From Methylocaldum szegediense (GTDB taxonomy: Bacteria; Pseudomonadota; Gammaproteobacteria; Methylococcales; Methylococcaceae), in the NCBI RefSeq assembly GCF_949769195.1, contig NZ_OX458333.1, positions 496,001 through 560,000 of the forward strand: a stretch of DNA of 64,000 nucleotides. The letters are read 5' to 3'. Position numbers and translations under genes: made by a program. Positions 53,768-64,000 of the stretch are shown one piece after another (positions within the stretch are counted from its first letter, which is position 1; each line of letters begins with the position of its first letter). The notes beneath the pieces are model-generated. The model was not told where the DNA came from. It saw nothing but the letters and a program-made list of their open reading frames with translations, and did not search any database.

Positions 53768-55276
53768 ATGTGTGGTATTGCCGGCATCGTTTCCAATCAC
53801 GAAGTCAATCAGGAGCTTTACGAAGCTCTGACCGTGTTGCAACATCGGGGACAGGATGCCGCGGGCATCGTTACATGCGAGCGCGATCGTTTCAACCTGC
53901 GTAAGAACAGTGGCTTGGTCAGGGATGTGTTTCATACTCGGCACATGCTGAATCTCAGGGGAAAAATGGGCATCGCCCATGTCCGTTATCCCACAGCGGG
54001 TTGCACCAGCTCGGCCGAAGCCCAGCCTTTCTATGTCAATTCCCCTTACGGCATCAGTCTGGCGCACAACGGCAATTTGACCAATGCCGAGGTACTGAAG
54101 GAAGAGTTGTTCGCGCAAGACCAGCGGCACATCAACACCGATTCCGATTCGGAAGTCCTTCTGAATGTTTTTGCCCACGAACTGCAGGAGCTGGGAAAGC
54201 TTCGGATCAGCCCGGAAGACGTGTTCAGGGCCGTAGCGGGCGTCCATCAGCGCTGCCGTGGCGCTTACTCGGTCGTCGCAATGATCACGGGGTTTGGCAT
54301 CATCGGGTTCCGGGATCCTTACGGTATTCGGCCTCTGGTCTTCGGCGAACGCGAGACCGCGGCGGGCACCGACTATATGATCGCATCCGAGAGTGTTGCG
54401 CTGGACGTCTTGGGGTTCAAACTCATTAGGGATGTGCAGCCCGGGGAAGCTGTGATCATCGAAAAGAACGGAAGGCTGCATACGCGTCAATGCGCCGAAA
54501 CTGTGCTTCACTCGCCGTGCATTTTTGAGTTCGTGTATTTTGCGCGCCCCGATTCGATCATAGACAACATCTCTGTTTATAAAGCCCGGCTTCGCATGGG
54601 CGATAAATTGGCGGAGAAAATCCTACGGCTGCGTCCCGATCACGATATCGACGTCGTGATTCCTATTCCGGACACGAGCCGCACATCGGCATTGCAACTC
54701 GCGAACCGGCTGGGGGTGAAATACCGGGAAGGTTTCATCAAGAATCGCTACATTGGTCGAACTTTCATCATGCCGGGCCAGCAGCTTCGCAAAAAATCGG
54801 TCAGGCAGAAACTGAACGCCATAGACCTGGAATTCAAGGACAAGAATGTCCTGCTGGTCGACGACTCCATCGTCCGAGGCACGACCTCTATGCAAATCAT
54901 CCAGATGGCACGCGACGCTGGAGCGCGGAAAGTCTACTTCGCCTCCGCTTCGCCGCCGGTGCGCTATCCTAATGTGTATGGCATCGACATGCCTGCTGCG
55001 AATGAATTGATTGCCCATGGACGTAGTGAGCAGGAGGTACAGGAAGAGCTTGGCGCGGATTGGTTGATTTACCAGGATTTGAACGATTTGATCGAGGCCG
55101 TGCAGAAAGGAAATCCATCCATCAGTCGGTTCGACACGTCTTGTTTCGATGGTGATTACGTGACCGGCGACATCGATCAGGACTATCTGGACCGCCTCAG
55201 CAAGCACCGTAACGATCAGGCCAAGGCTAGGCGTTCGTTCGAAGGTTCGATCATCGAGTTATACAACGCCGGCTAG
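53768..55276 (+). CDS. purF: Amidophosphoribosyltransferase
   Basis: The 502-residue enzyme catalyses the first step of purine synthesis. The N-terminal nucleophile Cys2 ([12 protein letters not shown]) is exposed after Met removal; the glutaminase domain has [11 protein letters not shown] and [13 protein letters not shown]; the PRTase domain has [18 protein letters not shown]. It is the last gene of the run. Confidence 0.97.
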   Translation: MCGIAGIVSNHEVNQELYEALTVLQHRGQDAAGIVTCERDRFNLRKNSGLVRDVFHTRHMLNLRGKMGIAHVRYPTAGCTSSAEAQPFYVNSPYGISLAHNGNLTNAEVLKEELFAQDQRHINTDSDSEVLLNVFAHELQELGKLRISPEDVFRAVAGVHQRCRGAYSVVAMITGFGIIGFRDPYGIRPLVFGERETAAGTDYMIASESVALDVLGFKLIRDVQPGEAVIIEKNGRLHTRQCAETVLHSPCIFEFVYFARPDSIIDNISVYKARLRMGDKLAEKILRLRPDHDIDVVIPIPDTSRTSALQLANRLGVKYREGFIKNRYIGRTFIMPGQQLRKKSVRQKLNAIDLEFKDKNVLLVDDSIVRGTTSMQIIQMARDAGARKVYFASASPPVRYPNVYGIDMPAANELIAHGRSEQEVQEELGADWLIYQDLNDLIEAVQKGNPSISRFDTSCFDGDYVTGDIDQDYLDRLSKHRNDQAKARRSFEGSIIELYNAG

Positions 55277-56075
55277 TTTCGAGGCTTAATCAGGGCAAAC
55301 AGCATGGCCGATTCTCTAGATTCCCTCCAATCTGCTCACGGAAATTGCGGATATTCATCGCATTCGAACGACGGCCAGGCAAAATAAAAGAGAGTCGACA
55401 GATAGCCAATAACGAATTCCGCACGCCTGAGCAGCAAAATCCTTTGGGTTTGGGTGCGGATATTGCTATTCAATTGACTACGAAAAACCTGGTCGGGCAG
55501 TGCAGGTTCGTTGGGGGCGCTGGCATCGTCCAGCGGAGGTTGCTGGAAAAAATTCCTCTTTTTCTGAGAACGGGCTGGCCTTCCGTGAGTCGTTTAATGC
55601 CTGGGTAGTTGTCAAGGGCTTGGAGATCTATCGCTACGAATGCCGACCCATAGCAAGAACACCTTGTATCTAGCACAGTGGCTGGAATCCCAATCTTGGG
55701 CGACGCGAGTCTGTGATCCTAGGCTGCCGTCCCAACCCCAGCGCGAGCCGGCTTCGTGGCAATGGTCCGCTGGCGGCGGCATGAAGAACTTTGAGGGCGA
55801 GTGCGAACGGAAAGGGGCTCGGACGCTGACCGACGCCACCCGTCTGTGGTCGATCACCGCCAACTCCGGACATATAAGTATTCTCCGTCCCGCAACTACG
55901 ACTCACGGTCGTTTAAGCGAGCACAAACACGCGGCGGTTGATATCAACGAGGTTTGATTCGCGTGGTGGTGGGACTGGAAAGTACCGAATATATCAAGCG
56001 CGATTGCTGTCACGTGACGTCGAACGGCTCGCGTCGACGTCCGAGAGCGAGATTTCTTAACAAAAAGGAAGAGCC
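55277..56075. other. 799-bp gap without identified gene
   Basis: No recognisable protein, tRNA or clear terminator. Short open frames exist on both strands (for example 55345-55608 plus and 55640-55957 plus), but their translations look like noise. A Shine-Dalgarno AAGGAAG lies just before the next gene. The stretch may hold decayed sequence. Confidence 0.4.
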
Positions 56076-57410
56076 ATGAAAGTCACTGTATTCGGTTCGG
56101 GTTATGTTGGCCTCGTTACCGGAGCCTGTTTGGCCGAGGTGGGCAACGAGGTGGTTTGTGTAGATGTAGACGAGGGGAAAATCGCCCGCCTCAATCAAGG
56201 CGAGGTTCCGATCTACGAGCCCGGCCTCGACAGCATTATCGAGCGAAACATGGCGGCGAAACGTCTGCATTTCACCACCGATGTGGATTTGGCGGTGCAG
56301 CACGGGCTATTCCAGTTCATTGCTGTGGGGACGCCTCCGGACGAGGACGGGGCAGCCGACCTGCAATATGTCCTTGCCGTTGCGCGCAGCATCGGCGAAC
56401 GCATGGAGGACTACCGCATCATCGTCAACAAATCGACGGTGCCCGTCGGGACGGCGGACAAAGTACGTCAGGCGATCAGCACGGTACTCAATGACCGGCA
56501 GAAATCGTGCGAGTTCGATGTGGTTTCGAACCCGGAATTCCTGAAAGAGGGTGCGGCCATCGAAGATTTCATGAAACCGGATCGCATCGTAGTAGGCACC
56601 GACAATCCACGAACCACCGAACTCTTACGGGTTTTATACGCGCCTTTTAACCGTAACCACGACCGTCTGATTTGTATGGATATTCGCTCGGCCGAACTCA
56701 CCAAGTACGCGGCCAATGCGATGTTGGCTACAAAAATCAGCTTTATGAACGAATTGGCGAATCTCGCCGAACGCTTGGGTGCGGATATCGAGCGGGTACG
56801 GGTAGGCATCGGTTCCGATCCCCGAATTGGTTATCACTTCATTTATCCCGGCTGCGGATACGGTGGCTCGTGTTTCCCGAAAGACGTGAAGGCTCTTGAG
56901 CGCACCGCGCGTGAGGTCGGGTACCAAGCTCAGTTGCTGAAGGCGGTCGAGGACGTCAATGACCGGCAGAAGTTAAGACTCTACGAAAAGATTAACGCGT
57001 ATTTCAAAGGCGATCTGAAAGGTAAAACCTTTGCTCTCTGGGGGCTCGCATTCAAGCCGAACACTGACGACATGCGCGAGGCTTCGAGTCGGGTGATCAT
57101 GGAGGCTCTTTGGGAAGCAGGAGCTAAAGTACAAGCATTCGACCCAGTCGCAACCCACGAAGCTGCCCGATTGTACGGACACCGGTCCGACTTCGTGCTC
57201 TGCGATAGTACCGAAGCCACGCTGAAAGGTGCCGACGGCTTAATTATCGTCACGGAATGGAACGTATTCCGCAGCCCCGATTTCGACATGATCAAGTCCG
57301 AACTGTCGCACCCGGTCATTTTCGACGGCCGCAATCTTTACGATCCGGCTAGGATGAAAATGCTGGGATTCGATTATTTCGGCATCGGCCGAGGCGCGTC
57401 CTTGGCCTGA
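56076..57410 (+). CDS. ugd: UDP-glucose 6-dehydrogenase
   Basis: The 444-residue NAD-dependent enzyme converts UDP-glucose to UDP-glucuronate for polysaccharides. Rossmann motif [19 protein letters not shown], substrate loop [15 protein letters not shown], and the catalytic Cys in [13 protein letters not shown]. Standing alone, it may serve exopolysaccharide or lipopolysaccharide synthesis. Confidence 0.95.
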   Translation: MKVTVFGSGYVGLVTGACLAEVGNEVVCVDVDEGKIARLNQGEVPIYEPGLDSIIERNMAAKRLHFTTDVDLAVQHGLFQFIAVGTPPDEDGAADLQYVLAVARSIGERMEDYRIIVNKSTVPVGTADKVRQAISTVLNDRQKSCEFDVVSNPEFLKEGAAIEDFMKPDRIVVGTDNPRTTELLRVLYAPFNRNHDRLICMDIRSAELTKYAANAMLATKISFMNELANLAERLGADIERVRVGIGSDPRIGYHFIYPGCGYGGSCFPKDVKALERTAREVGYQAQLLKAVEDVNDRQKLRLYEKINAYFKGDLKGKTFALWGLAFKPNTDDMREASSRVIMEALWEAGAKVQAFDPVATHEAARLYGHRSDFVLCDSTEATLKGADGLIIVTEWNVFRSPDFDMIKSELSHPVIFDGRNLYDPARMKMLGFDYFGIGRGASLA

Positions 57411-57422
57411 TGTAAGTAGCGA

Positions 57423-57447
57423 GAGACGGGCTTTCGGCACGGCCCGT
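57423..57447 (+). terminator. Possible terminator after ugd
   Basis: Inverted repeat GACGGGC/GCCCGTC with a ~10-nt loop begins about 14 bp after the ugd stop. The following T stretch is poor, so it is at best a weak terminator. Confidence 0.35.
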
Positions 57448-57544
57448 CCTCTTGCCGCCGTCTATCCGGCCCGTAACGACTGTAAAGGTGTCACGGGCCG
57501 CCGCTAAAAGCGGTACACGCTGGCCTACCGCCAAAATGGCCGGA

Positions 57545-58474
57545 TTAACCACGTCCCATCAATACACTGACGTGTGCCGCCACGCTCTTTCCCAGCGCGC
57601 CGAGGTTATATCCACCTTCTAGGACGGACACCAGCCTGCCTTCGGCGTGCTTTTCGGCTACAGCCATCAACTCGGAAGTTACCCATGCGTAATCGTCCTC
57701 AACCAGGTTCAGGTTGGCCAATGGGTCGTTGCGGTGGGCGTCGAAACCGGCGGAAATCAAAAGGAGTTCCGGCGAAAATCGGTTCAAGGCAGGAAGAATC
57801 CTTTCCACAAAGGCCGAACGAAACTCCTTGGACCCGCTGCCCGCAGCTAAAGGCACGTTGATGATGTTGCCCACGCCGGTTTCCTCAGACTTTCCAGTAC
57901 CTGGATACCACGGAAATTGATGAGTCGATGCGTACATGACGTACTTTTTGGCCTGGAACGCGTTTTGGGTACCGTTTCCGTGGTGAACGTCGAAATCCAC
58001 GATAGCGACCCGTTCGATTCCATGTTGTTTGCGGGCATATTCGGCGGCGATGGCGACATTGTTGAACAAACAGAATCCCATCGCCGCGCCCGGCTCGGCG
58101 TGGTGCCCCGGCGGGCGAACCGCGCAGAACGCGTTCGTGGACGCTTGAGCAAAAACGGCGTCGACGGCGGCGCATGCGGCTCCCACCGCATGTAAGGCTG
58201 CTTCACCTGATCGTGGCGAGACCACGGTATCGCCGTCGAGATAGGAAAAACCCTCTTGTGGCACGGCATCCAAGACGTAATCGATATAGCGTTCGCCATG
58301 GATCAAGCGGATCTGTTCGCGCGTACCGCGCGGCGCATCGCGCCGATCGAGCCTTTCGAATTCGTTGGCAGCGAGCGCACGTTCGATGGCACGGAGGCGG
58401 TCCGCATTTTCCGGATGCCCCAAACCGGTGTCGTGTTCCAAAAAACTCTGGTGACTGAAGTAAATCGTCGTCAT
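57545..58474 (-). CDS. Histone deacetylase superfamily hydrolase
   Basis: The 309-residue zinc hydrolase of the HDAC/AcuC/acetylpolyamine amidohydrolase family. Motifs: GHPENADRLRAI, RPPGHHAEPGAAMGFCLFNN (active-site His pair), VDFDVHHGNGTQ (Zn ligands) and LISAGFDAHRNDPLANL. The natural substrate in bacteria of this subgroup is not fixed; polyamine or lysine deacetylation are options. Confidence 0.93.
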   Translation of the reverse strand: MTTIYFSHQSFLEHDTGLGHPENADRLRAIERALAANEFERLDRRDAPRGTREQIRLIHGERYIDYVLDAVPQEGFSYLDGDTVVSPRSGEAALHAVGAACAAVDAVFAQASTNAFCAVRPPGHHAEPGAAMGFCLFNNVAIAAEYARKQHGIERVAIVDFDVHHGNGTQNAFQAKKYVMYASTHQFPWYPGTGKSEETGVGNIINVPLAAGSGSKEFRSAFVERILPALNRFSPELLLISAGFDAHRNDPLANLNLVEDDYAWVTSELMAVAEKHAEGRLVSVLEGGYNLGALGKSVAAHVSVLMGRG

Positions 58475-58696
58475 GACGAGTACGCGGCGTGATAAACGAA
58501 TGAGGGATTCCTATAATACTCGAGCCTTGCCGCTGGAATACCGTTCAATGCTTGATCGTTTCCCTTTATCTGGACAAATGATCGACCACTCTGTTTCGGA
58601 TATGCACCGCGGCGGTCGTTATAAGCGACAATTAAAACCGCTTCGAATCGCGCGTGCGGGTCGGTTCGAGCAAAATCGTAAACTCTAGGGGAGACC

Positions 58697-61273
58697 ATGC
58701 TGGAAGAATATCGCAGACACGTTGCCGAGCGAGCGGCACAAGGCCTTGTGCCGAAACCTCTAAGCGCGGAAATGGCTACGGCACTCGTTTCGCTTATCAA
58801 GAATCCACCTCTAGGCGAGGAAGAACTCCTGCTTGATCTGCTGGCCAACCGCGTGCCGGCCGGCGTGGACGAAGCCGCTTACGTCAAGGCGGGATTTCTG
58901 GCGGCCGTCGCGAAAGGCGAGACCACATCGCCGATTCTCGACCCGCAGCGTGCGACCGAACTCCTCGGCACGATGTTAGGCGGATACAATGTCGCGCCCC
59001 TCATCGATCTGCTGGACCACCCGGAATTGGGCTCTGTCGCTGCCAAGGGCCTGGCGCGCACCTTGCTGGTGTTCGATGCGTTCCACGATGTTCGTGAAAA
59101 GGCGGAGGCGGGCAATCCGAATGCGCAGGCTGTGATGCGCTCTTGGGCGGAAGCCGAATGGTTCACGAGCCGGCCGAAAGTGCCCGAGATCATCACGGTG
59201 ACCATATTCAAGGTGCCAGGAGAGATCACCACTGACGACTTGTCGCCTGCCCAGGACGCCTGGTCACGGCCCGATATTCCCCTGCACGCCAAGGCGATGC
59301 TCAAGGTGCCGCGCGAGGGCGTGACCAATGCGGAGGCACAGATCGCGGAACTCAAGAAAAAGGGGCGGCCTGTCGCATTCGTCGGTGATGTGGTGGGAAC
59401 GGGCTCGTCGCGGAAATCCGCGACCAACTCGGTACTCTGGTATATCGGCGAAGATATCCCGCATGTACCCAATAAGCGGGCCGGAGGCGTGTGCATCGGC
59501 GGAAAGATCGCGCCGATTTTCTTCAATACCATGGAAGACTCCGGGGCTTTGCCGATCGAATGCGATGTTTCGAACCTGCATATGGGCGACGTCGTCGACG
59601 TCTATCCGTACGAAGGGGCGATCCGGCGTCATGGAACGAACGAAATCCTTTGCAGGTTCACCTTGAAAAACGAAATCTTGCTCGACGAGGTGCGAGCCGG
59701 TGGCCGGATCCCTCTCATCATCGGACGAGGCCTTACCGATCGCGCGCGCAAAGCACTTGGGCTCGACGTCTCTCCGGTATTCCGTCGTCCAGAATCCAAG
59801 GTCGATAACGGCAAAGGGTATACCCTGGCGCAAAAAATGGTTGGAAAAGCATGCGGGGTAAAAGGCGTGCGCCCCGGAACCTACTGCGAGCCTCACATGA
59901 CAACCGTAGGTTCCCAGGATACCACCGGGCCGATGACGCGCGACGAGCTGAAGGACTTGGCGTGCTTGGGATTTTCTGCAGATCTGGTTTTGCAATCCTT
60001 CTGCCACACGGCAGCCTATCCTAAACCCGTCGACATCGAGGTTCACCATACGCTGCCCGACTTCATCATGAATCGCGGCGGCGTTTCGCTACGTCCCGGC
60101 GACGGCATCATTCACTCGTGGCTCAACCGTATGCTGATTCCCGATACGGTGGGGACCGGCGGCGATTCGCATACCCGCTTCCCGATCGGCATATCGTTTC
60201 CGGCGGGTTCAGGACTGGTCGCATTCGCGGCGGCCACCGGCGTGATGCCTTTGGACATGCCGGAATCGGTCTTGGTCCGATTCAAAGGGGAAATGCAACC
60301 GGGAATCACCTTGAGAGACCTGGTGCACGCCATACCCTACGTGGCGATGCAGCGGGGGCTCTTGACGCTCGAGAAAAAAGGCAAGAAGAACGTGTTTTCC
60401 GGGCGCATACTGGAAATCGAAGGCTTGCCGAATCTGAAGATCGAGCAGGCTTTCGAGCTGGCAGATGCCTCCGCCGAGCGATCCGCCGCCGCTTGTACCG
60501 TGCGGCTAAACAAGGAACCGATAGAGGAATATCTGCGCTCCAATATCGTCCTGCTGAAATGGATGATCGACCAGGGCTATGGCGACGTCCGAACGCTGAC
60601 CCGCCGGATCGCGGCCATGGAGGCGTGGCTCGCGGACCCGGTTCTCCTGGAACCCGATCCCGACGCCGAGTATCACGAAGTGATCGAGATCGATTTGAGC
60701 GAGATCAAAGAACCTTTGTTGTGCTGCCCGAATGATCCGGACGATGTAAAGCCCTTGTCGGCCGTCGCGGGGACCCCGGTTGACGAGGTCTTCCTCGGTT
60801 CCTGTATGACCAACATTGGCCATTTCCGCGCCGCCGGAAAAATCCTGGAAAACTTAGGGACGCCGGTTCCCGGACGGTTGTGGATTGCGCCACCGACCCG
60901 TATGGATCAGCTCGAATTGACCGAGGAAGGCTATTACGGCATCTACGGCAAAGTGGGCGCTCGTACCGAGGTTCCCGGATGTTCCTTGTGCATGGGCAAC
61001 CAAGCCCGCGTAGCGGACAATGCCACCGTAGTATCGACGTCGACTCGTAACTTCCCGAATCGCATGGGTGCCGGCGCGAAGGTGTTTCTGGCCTCGGCTG
61101 AGCTGGCTGCGGTATGTTCGAGTCTGGGGCGGATTCCGACGCTGGAGGAATACATGTCGTCCGTCAAGGCTCTGGAAAAGGACGCTTCGGATACGTATCG
61201 CTATTTGAATTTCGATCAGATTCCGGAATACGTCCAGAGGGCGGAGCGGGTTGCCCTGAACGGAACAGCTTGA
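58697..61273 (+). CDS. acnB: Aconitate hydratase B
   Basis: The 858-residue TCA enzyme interconverts citrate and isocitrate. The N-terminal HEAT-like AcnB domain ([16 protein letters not shown]...) precedes the swivel domain, which is the order in AcnB rather than AcnA. [4Fe-4S] ligands are in [12 protein letters not shown] and [18 protein letters not shown] lies 6 nt upstream of the ATG. With gltA it supplies the TCA entry steps. Confidence 0.96.
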   Translation: MLEEYRRHVAERAAQGLVPKPLSAEMATALVSLIKNPPLGEEELLLDLLANRVPAGVDEAAYVKAGFLAAVAKGETTSPILDPQRATELLGTMLGGYNVAPLIDLLDHPELGSVAAKGLARTLLVFDAFHDVREKAEAGNPNAQAVMRSWAEAEWFTSRPKVPEIITVTIFKVPGEITTDDLSPAQDAWSRPDIPLHAKAMLKVPREGVTNAEAQIAELKKKGRPVAFVGDVVGTGSSRKSATNSVLWYIGEDIPHVPNKRAGGVCIGGKIAPIFFNTMEDSGALPIECDVSNLHMGDVVDVYPYEGAIRRHGTNEILCRFTLKNEILLDEVRAGGRIPLIIGRGLTDRARKALGLDVSPVFRRPESKVDNGKGYTLAQKMVGKACGVKGVRPGTYCEPHMTTVGSQDTTGPMTRDELKDLACLGFSADLVLQSFCHTAAYPKPVDIEVHHTLPDFIMNRGGVSLRPGDGIIHSWLNRMLIPDTVGTGGDSHTRFPIGISFPAGSGLVAFAAATGVMPLDMPESVLVRFKGEMQPGITLRDLVHAIPYVAMQRGLLTLEKKGKKNVFSGRILEIEGLPNLKIEQAFELADASAERSAAACTVRLNKEPIEEYLRSNIVLLKWMIDQGYGDVRTLTRRIAAMEAWLADPVLLEPDPDAEYHEVIEIDLSEIKEPLLCCPNDPDDVKPLSAVAGTPVDEVFLGSCMTNIGHFRAAGKILENLGTPVPGRLWIAPPTRMDQLELTEEGYYGIYGKVGARTEVPGCSLCMGNQARVADNATVVSTSTRNFPNRMGAGAKVFLASAELAAVCSSLGRIPTLEEYMSSVKALEKDASDTYRYLNFDQIPEYVQRAERVALNGTA

Positions 61274-61287
61274 AACACGAAGCCCAA

Positions 61288-61328
61288 TCCGCCGGCCGAC
61301 CGGAAAAGAACGGACGGCGGAGTTTTTT
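61288..61328 (+). terminator. Terminator after acnB
   Basis: Stem TCCGCCG/CGGCGGA around a 20-nt loop, followed by G and six T, 15 bp after the acnB stop. Confidence 0.75.
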
Positions 61329-61357
61329 CGTCCGCGCACTAAACGAACGCCAAACTC

Positions 61358-62185
61358 ATGCCGATCAATCTGTTCGAGCTTGCGGAATCCTGCCTTTACA
61401 CGCCATCAGTGGAAGCCAAGCTCGAAATCACCGAACGGGCTAGGCAAATCTTCCGGGGAGAGGGCTTTTCGTTGGAGGATCGGCGGTCGCCGAGGTCAGC
61501 GTCAGAGGTTCGTTTCCCGGAGCGTCCCGAGTTGGTGGAACCTCGGCATTTGCCGCGGCGGAAGTTAACGACCGTCGACGGAAAGATCGCGTTTCTTCAT
61601 GCCGTTGCCCACATCGAGTTCACGGCGATTCAACTTGCCTGGGACATGCTCTACCGGTTTCGCAGCATGCCACCTGCATTTTTTGACGACTGGCTGGAGG
61701 TCGCCATCGAAGAGGCATACCACTTTTCGCTGGTTCGCGGGAGGCTAGGAGATTTCGGCGCCGATTATGGCCAGTTTCCTGCGCACCGAGGATTGTGGGA
61801 GTTGGCGGAGGAGACGTCGCATGACGTGAAAGCCCGTTTGGCGCTGGTTCCCCGAGTGATGGAGGCGAGGGGCCTCGATGTCACGCCCGCTATGATCGCC
61901 AAGCTCGATGAGGTGGGTGATCAGGCGACCGCGGATATCTTGAGAATTATCCTGAGGGACGAAGTCGGCCATGTGGCCCGTGGCACCCGCTGGTTTAGAT
62001 ATGTGTGCGATGAACAGGGTATTGATCCCATCACCGAATACTTCGATCTGGTCAAACGGCACCTTCGGGGAGCCGTACGTGGACCGTTCAATCGGGAAGC
62101 ACGGCTAGCGGCAGGATTTAGCGAATCGGAGCTGGAACGCCTGGAGCAGATGGCGAACGAAATGCCGGCCGCATCGACTGAATAG
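61358..62185 (+). CDS. DUF455 ferritin-like protein
   Basis: The 275-residue protein of the DUF455 family has an all-helical ferritin-like fold. Candidate di-iron ligands are visible in AHIEFTAIQLAWDML, IEEAYHFSLVRGRLG and RDEVGHVARGTRWF. The family is widespread in proteobacteria and its reaction is not known. It follows acnB but after a terminator, so it has its own promoter. Confidence 0.85.
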   Translation: MPINLFELAESCLYTPSVEAKLEITERARQIFRGEGFSLEDRRSPRSASEVRFPERPELVEPRHLPRRKLTTVDGKIAFLHAVAHIEFTAIQLAWDMLYRFRSMPPAFFDDWLEVAIEEAYHFSLVRGRLGDFGADYGQFPAHRGLWELAEETSHDVKARLALVPRVMEARGLDVTPAMIAKLDEVGDQATADILRIILRDEVGHVARGTRWFRYVCDEQGIDPITEYFDLVKRHLRGAVRGPFNREARLAAGFSESELERLEQMANEMPAASTE

Positions 62186-62214
62186 CCGCGAGCCGGGCAT
62201 TTCTGTTTCGTTCC

Positions 62215-63453
62215 TTATTCGGCGACAGCTTGCTGTTCCCGATTTGCCCCGTAATGGGTCATGACATAACGCTCGACTAATTCCTGAAACTCTTCCGCGA
62301 TGCGATCGCCTTTCAGCGTCACGGTCTTTACCCCATCCTCAAAAACTGGGGCGACCGGTTGCTCGCCGGTGCCTGGCAGGCTGATTCCGATATTGGCATT
62401 CTTGCTCTCACCGGGGCCGTTGACGACGCAACCCATCACGGCTACGTGCATATCCTCGACACCTGAATATTTCTTGCGCCACTCCGGCATCTTGTGACGG
62501 AGATGGCTCTGGATTTGTTGGGCCAGCTTTTGGAAGTAATCGCTAGTCGTCCGTCCGCAACCCGGGCAAGAGATGACCATGGGCGTGAACGATCGAATGC
62601 CCATGGTTTGGAGAATTTCCTGAGCGACGATGACTTCCTGAGTGCGATCGGTCCCCGGCTCTGGGGTCAAGGAAATACGGATGGTGTCTCCGATGCCTTG
62701 CTGCAGCAGCACCGCCAGCGCCGCCGTAGAGGCGACGATGCCTTTAGACCCCATACCAGCTTCGGTCAGACCCAAGTGCAGCGCATAGTCACAGCGTGCG
62801 GCGAGTGACTGATAAACGGCAATCAGCTCCTGGACTCCGCTCATTTTGCACGATAGCACGATGCGATTCTTGGGCAGCCCTAATGAAACGGCACGCTCGG
62901 CGCTCTCCAAGGCCGAGGTGATGACCGCCTCGCGCATGACCTCGCCAAGCGGTTTGGGCTGGCTCAGCTTAGCGTTCTCATCCAGTAGGCGCGCCAGAAC
63001 GGATTGATCGAGGCTTCCCCAGTTGACTCCAATTCGTATCGGCTTTTCGTAACGGCAGGCGAACTCGATCATTTGCGCGAATTGAGGGTCACGCTTGGAA
63101 CCACGGCCCACGTTACCCGGATTGATGCGGTATTTAGCCAGTGCTTCGGCACATCCGGGGTACTTGTCCAGCAGTTTGTGGCCGTTGAAGTGAAAATCGC
63201 CGATCAGAGGAACGGAGTAACCGGCCTTATCCAATTCTTCGCGTATCCGGGGTACGGCCTGTGCGGACTCCTCGTTGTTCACGGTAACCCGAACCAGCTC
63301 GGAGCCGGCTTTGGCGAGATCCATAATCTGTTTGACGGTACCTGCAACGTCTGCGGTATCGGTATTGGTCATGGATTGCACGACCACCGGCGCATCGCCG
63401 CCGATCTGGATCTCACCGACTTTTACACCGACCGAATGTCTTCTCTTCATCAT
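62215..63453 (-). CDS. ispG: 4-hydroxy-3-methylbut-2-en-1-yl diphosphate synthase
   Basis: MEP-pathway [4Fe-4S] enzyme of 412 residues from the ATG at 63453. Motifs: [26 protein letters not shown], cluster ligands in [12 protein letters not shown] and [17 protein letters not shown]. The frame can begin at a GTG 60 nt upstream (63513), but the ATG gives [13 protein letters not shown], closer to other IspG N-termini. Confidence 0.95.
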   Translation of the reverse strand: MMKRRHSVGVKVGEIQIGGDAPVVVQSMTNTDTADVAGTVKQIMDLAKAGSELVRVTVNNEESAQAVPRIREELDKAGYSVPLIGDFHFNGHKLLDKYPGCAEALAKYRINPGNVGRGSKRDPQFAQMIEFACRYEKPIRIGVNWGSLDQSVLARLLDENAKLSQPKPLGEVMREAVITSALESAERAVSLGLPKNRIVLSCKMSGVQELIAVYQSLAARCDYALHLGLTEAGMGSKGIVASTAALAVLLQQGIGDTIRISLTPEPGTDRTQEVIVAQEILQTMGIRSFTPMVISCPGCGRTTSDYFQKLAQQIQSHLRHKMPEWRKKYSGVEDMHVAVMGCVVNGPGESKNANIGISLPGTGEQPVAPVFEDGVKTVTLKGDRIAEEFQELVERYVMTHYGANREQQAVAE

Positions 63454-63643
63454 GCTGAAAAACCTGCTGGAATGCTTTTGCGAGTCCGCTATTTTATCAA
63501 CGACACTGCTCACGCCTACCGTAGGCTTGCGGTAATTTCCGAGTTCTTTACTCGGGTGTCAAGTTATAATTTTATTGAAAACACTCATATCCTCCGGAAT
63601 GGTAAGCCCCGATGGATGCTCGGGCCAAGGATTAGATAAAACC

Positions 63644-64000
63644 GTGCGCATTCAGTATTTCTCGGATATCCATCTTGAATTCGGACCTCTAGACGCCACG
63701 ACGACCTCTGCCGACATTGTGATCGCAGCCGGAGACATTGGTGTCGGTAATCAAGCTTTGGAATGGCTGAAATCCTTCGGAAAACCCGTCATATACGTCG
63801 CGGGTAATCACGAGTTTTACAGTCAGGAGTATCTCTCCACCATGGCTAAGCTGAGCAACAGCGCCAGGGGAAGTAACGTCCAGTTCCTGGAACAACGCGT
63901 CTGGGTATACAACGGCGTAAGATTCCTCGGTTGTACCTTATGGAGCGACCTCGGAGGCGACGATAACGAGCAACTGGAGGAGCTGGTCTCTATTGTCAAT
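63644..64000 (+). CDS. Calcineurin-like metallophosphoesterase (partial)
   Basis: Starts with GTG at 63644 (MRIQYFSDIHLEFGPL) and runs off the window end; 119 codons are present. Metal-binding motifs FSDIHLEF, AAGDIGVG and VAGNHEFYS identify the metallophosphoesterase superfamily. Substrate unknown. It diverges from ispG. Confidence 0.88.
   Translation, partial: MRIQYFSDIHLEFGPLDATTTSADIVIAAGDIGVGNQALEWLKSFGKPVIYVAGNHEFYSQEYLSTMAKLSNSARGSNVQFLEQRVWVYNGVRFLGCTLWSDLGGDDNEQLEELVSIVN

Overview
The window looks like chromosome from a gammaproteobacterial methanotroph or methylotroph of the Methylococcaceae type. The main evidence is a complete calcium-type methanol dehydrogenase cluster in the order mxaF-J-G-I-R-S-A-C-K-L-D, set among housekeeping blocks with gammaproteobacterial gene order (truA-trpF-trpB-trpA-accD-folC-dedD-cvpA-purF; acnB; ispG). 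The genus cannot be fixed from the sequence alone. No rRNA, tRNA, CRISPR array, prophage or intact insertion sequence was seen.

Layout. 1-3.8 kb: an RND efflux pump (pump gene cut by the window edge), its lipoprotein adaptor and a divergent TetR regulator. 3.8-7 kb: small secreted proteins (one made of three short repeats, one glycine-zipper protein) and glycerol kinase. 7.1-11.9 kb: a cupredoxin/FTR1 iron permease pair, then an Mla/MCE-type lipid ABC transporter (STAS-permease fusion, ATPase, MCE protein, auxiliary lipoprotein). 12.5-17 kb: a TonB-dependent receptor with an extremely acidic segment, then a LuxR-type response regulator and a MoxY-like sensor kinase, all divergent from mxaF. 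17.3-27.1 kb: the mxa cluster. MxaF keeps the Ca-type active site (Ala two residues after the catalytic Asp, where XoxF has Asp). 27.1-27.8 kb: dispersed repeats.

27.8-40.8 kb is a nitrate assimilation region, all on the minus strand: narK, a PP2C-Ser/Thr kinase fusion, nirB, nirD, nasA, nasS, nasT and an outer-membrane porin. The leaders of narK and of the porin share one architecture: a sigma54-like promoter, a hexaloop hairpin, a 6-nt linker, a second hexaloop hairpin that overlaps the 5' arm of a strong terminator, then the gene. This is what an ANTAR antiterminator such as NasT would act on, so nitrate uptake across the outer and inner membranes appears to be jointly controlled by nitrogen status and nitrate.

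41-44.7 kb: an IS630 transposase remnant, ABC-F ATPase Uup and an unrecognised secreted protein. 44.8-55.3 kb: citrate synthase and the truA-trp-accD-folC-dedD-cvpA-purF run. 55.3-64 kb: a large gene-free gap, UDP-glucose dehydrogenase, a histone-deacetylase-like hydrolase, aconitase B, a DUF455 ferritin-like protein, IspG and a metallophosphoesterase cut by the window end.

The strongest candidates for new biology are (1) the acidic-loop TonB receptor with a two-component system facing mxaF, a plausible metal (lanthanide or calcium) acquisition and sensing module for methanol dehydrogenase, and (2) the twin NasT-type leaders that bring an outer-membrane porin into the nitrate regulon.
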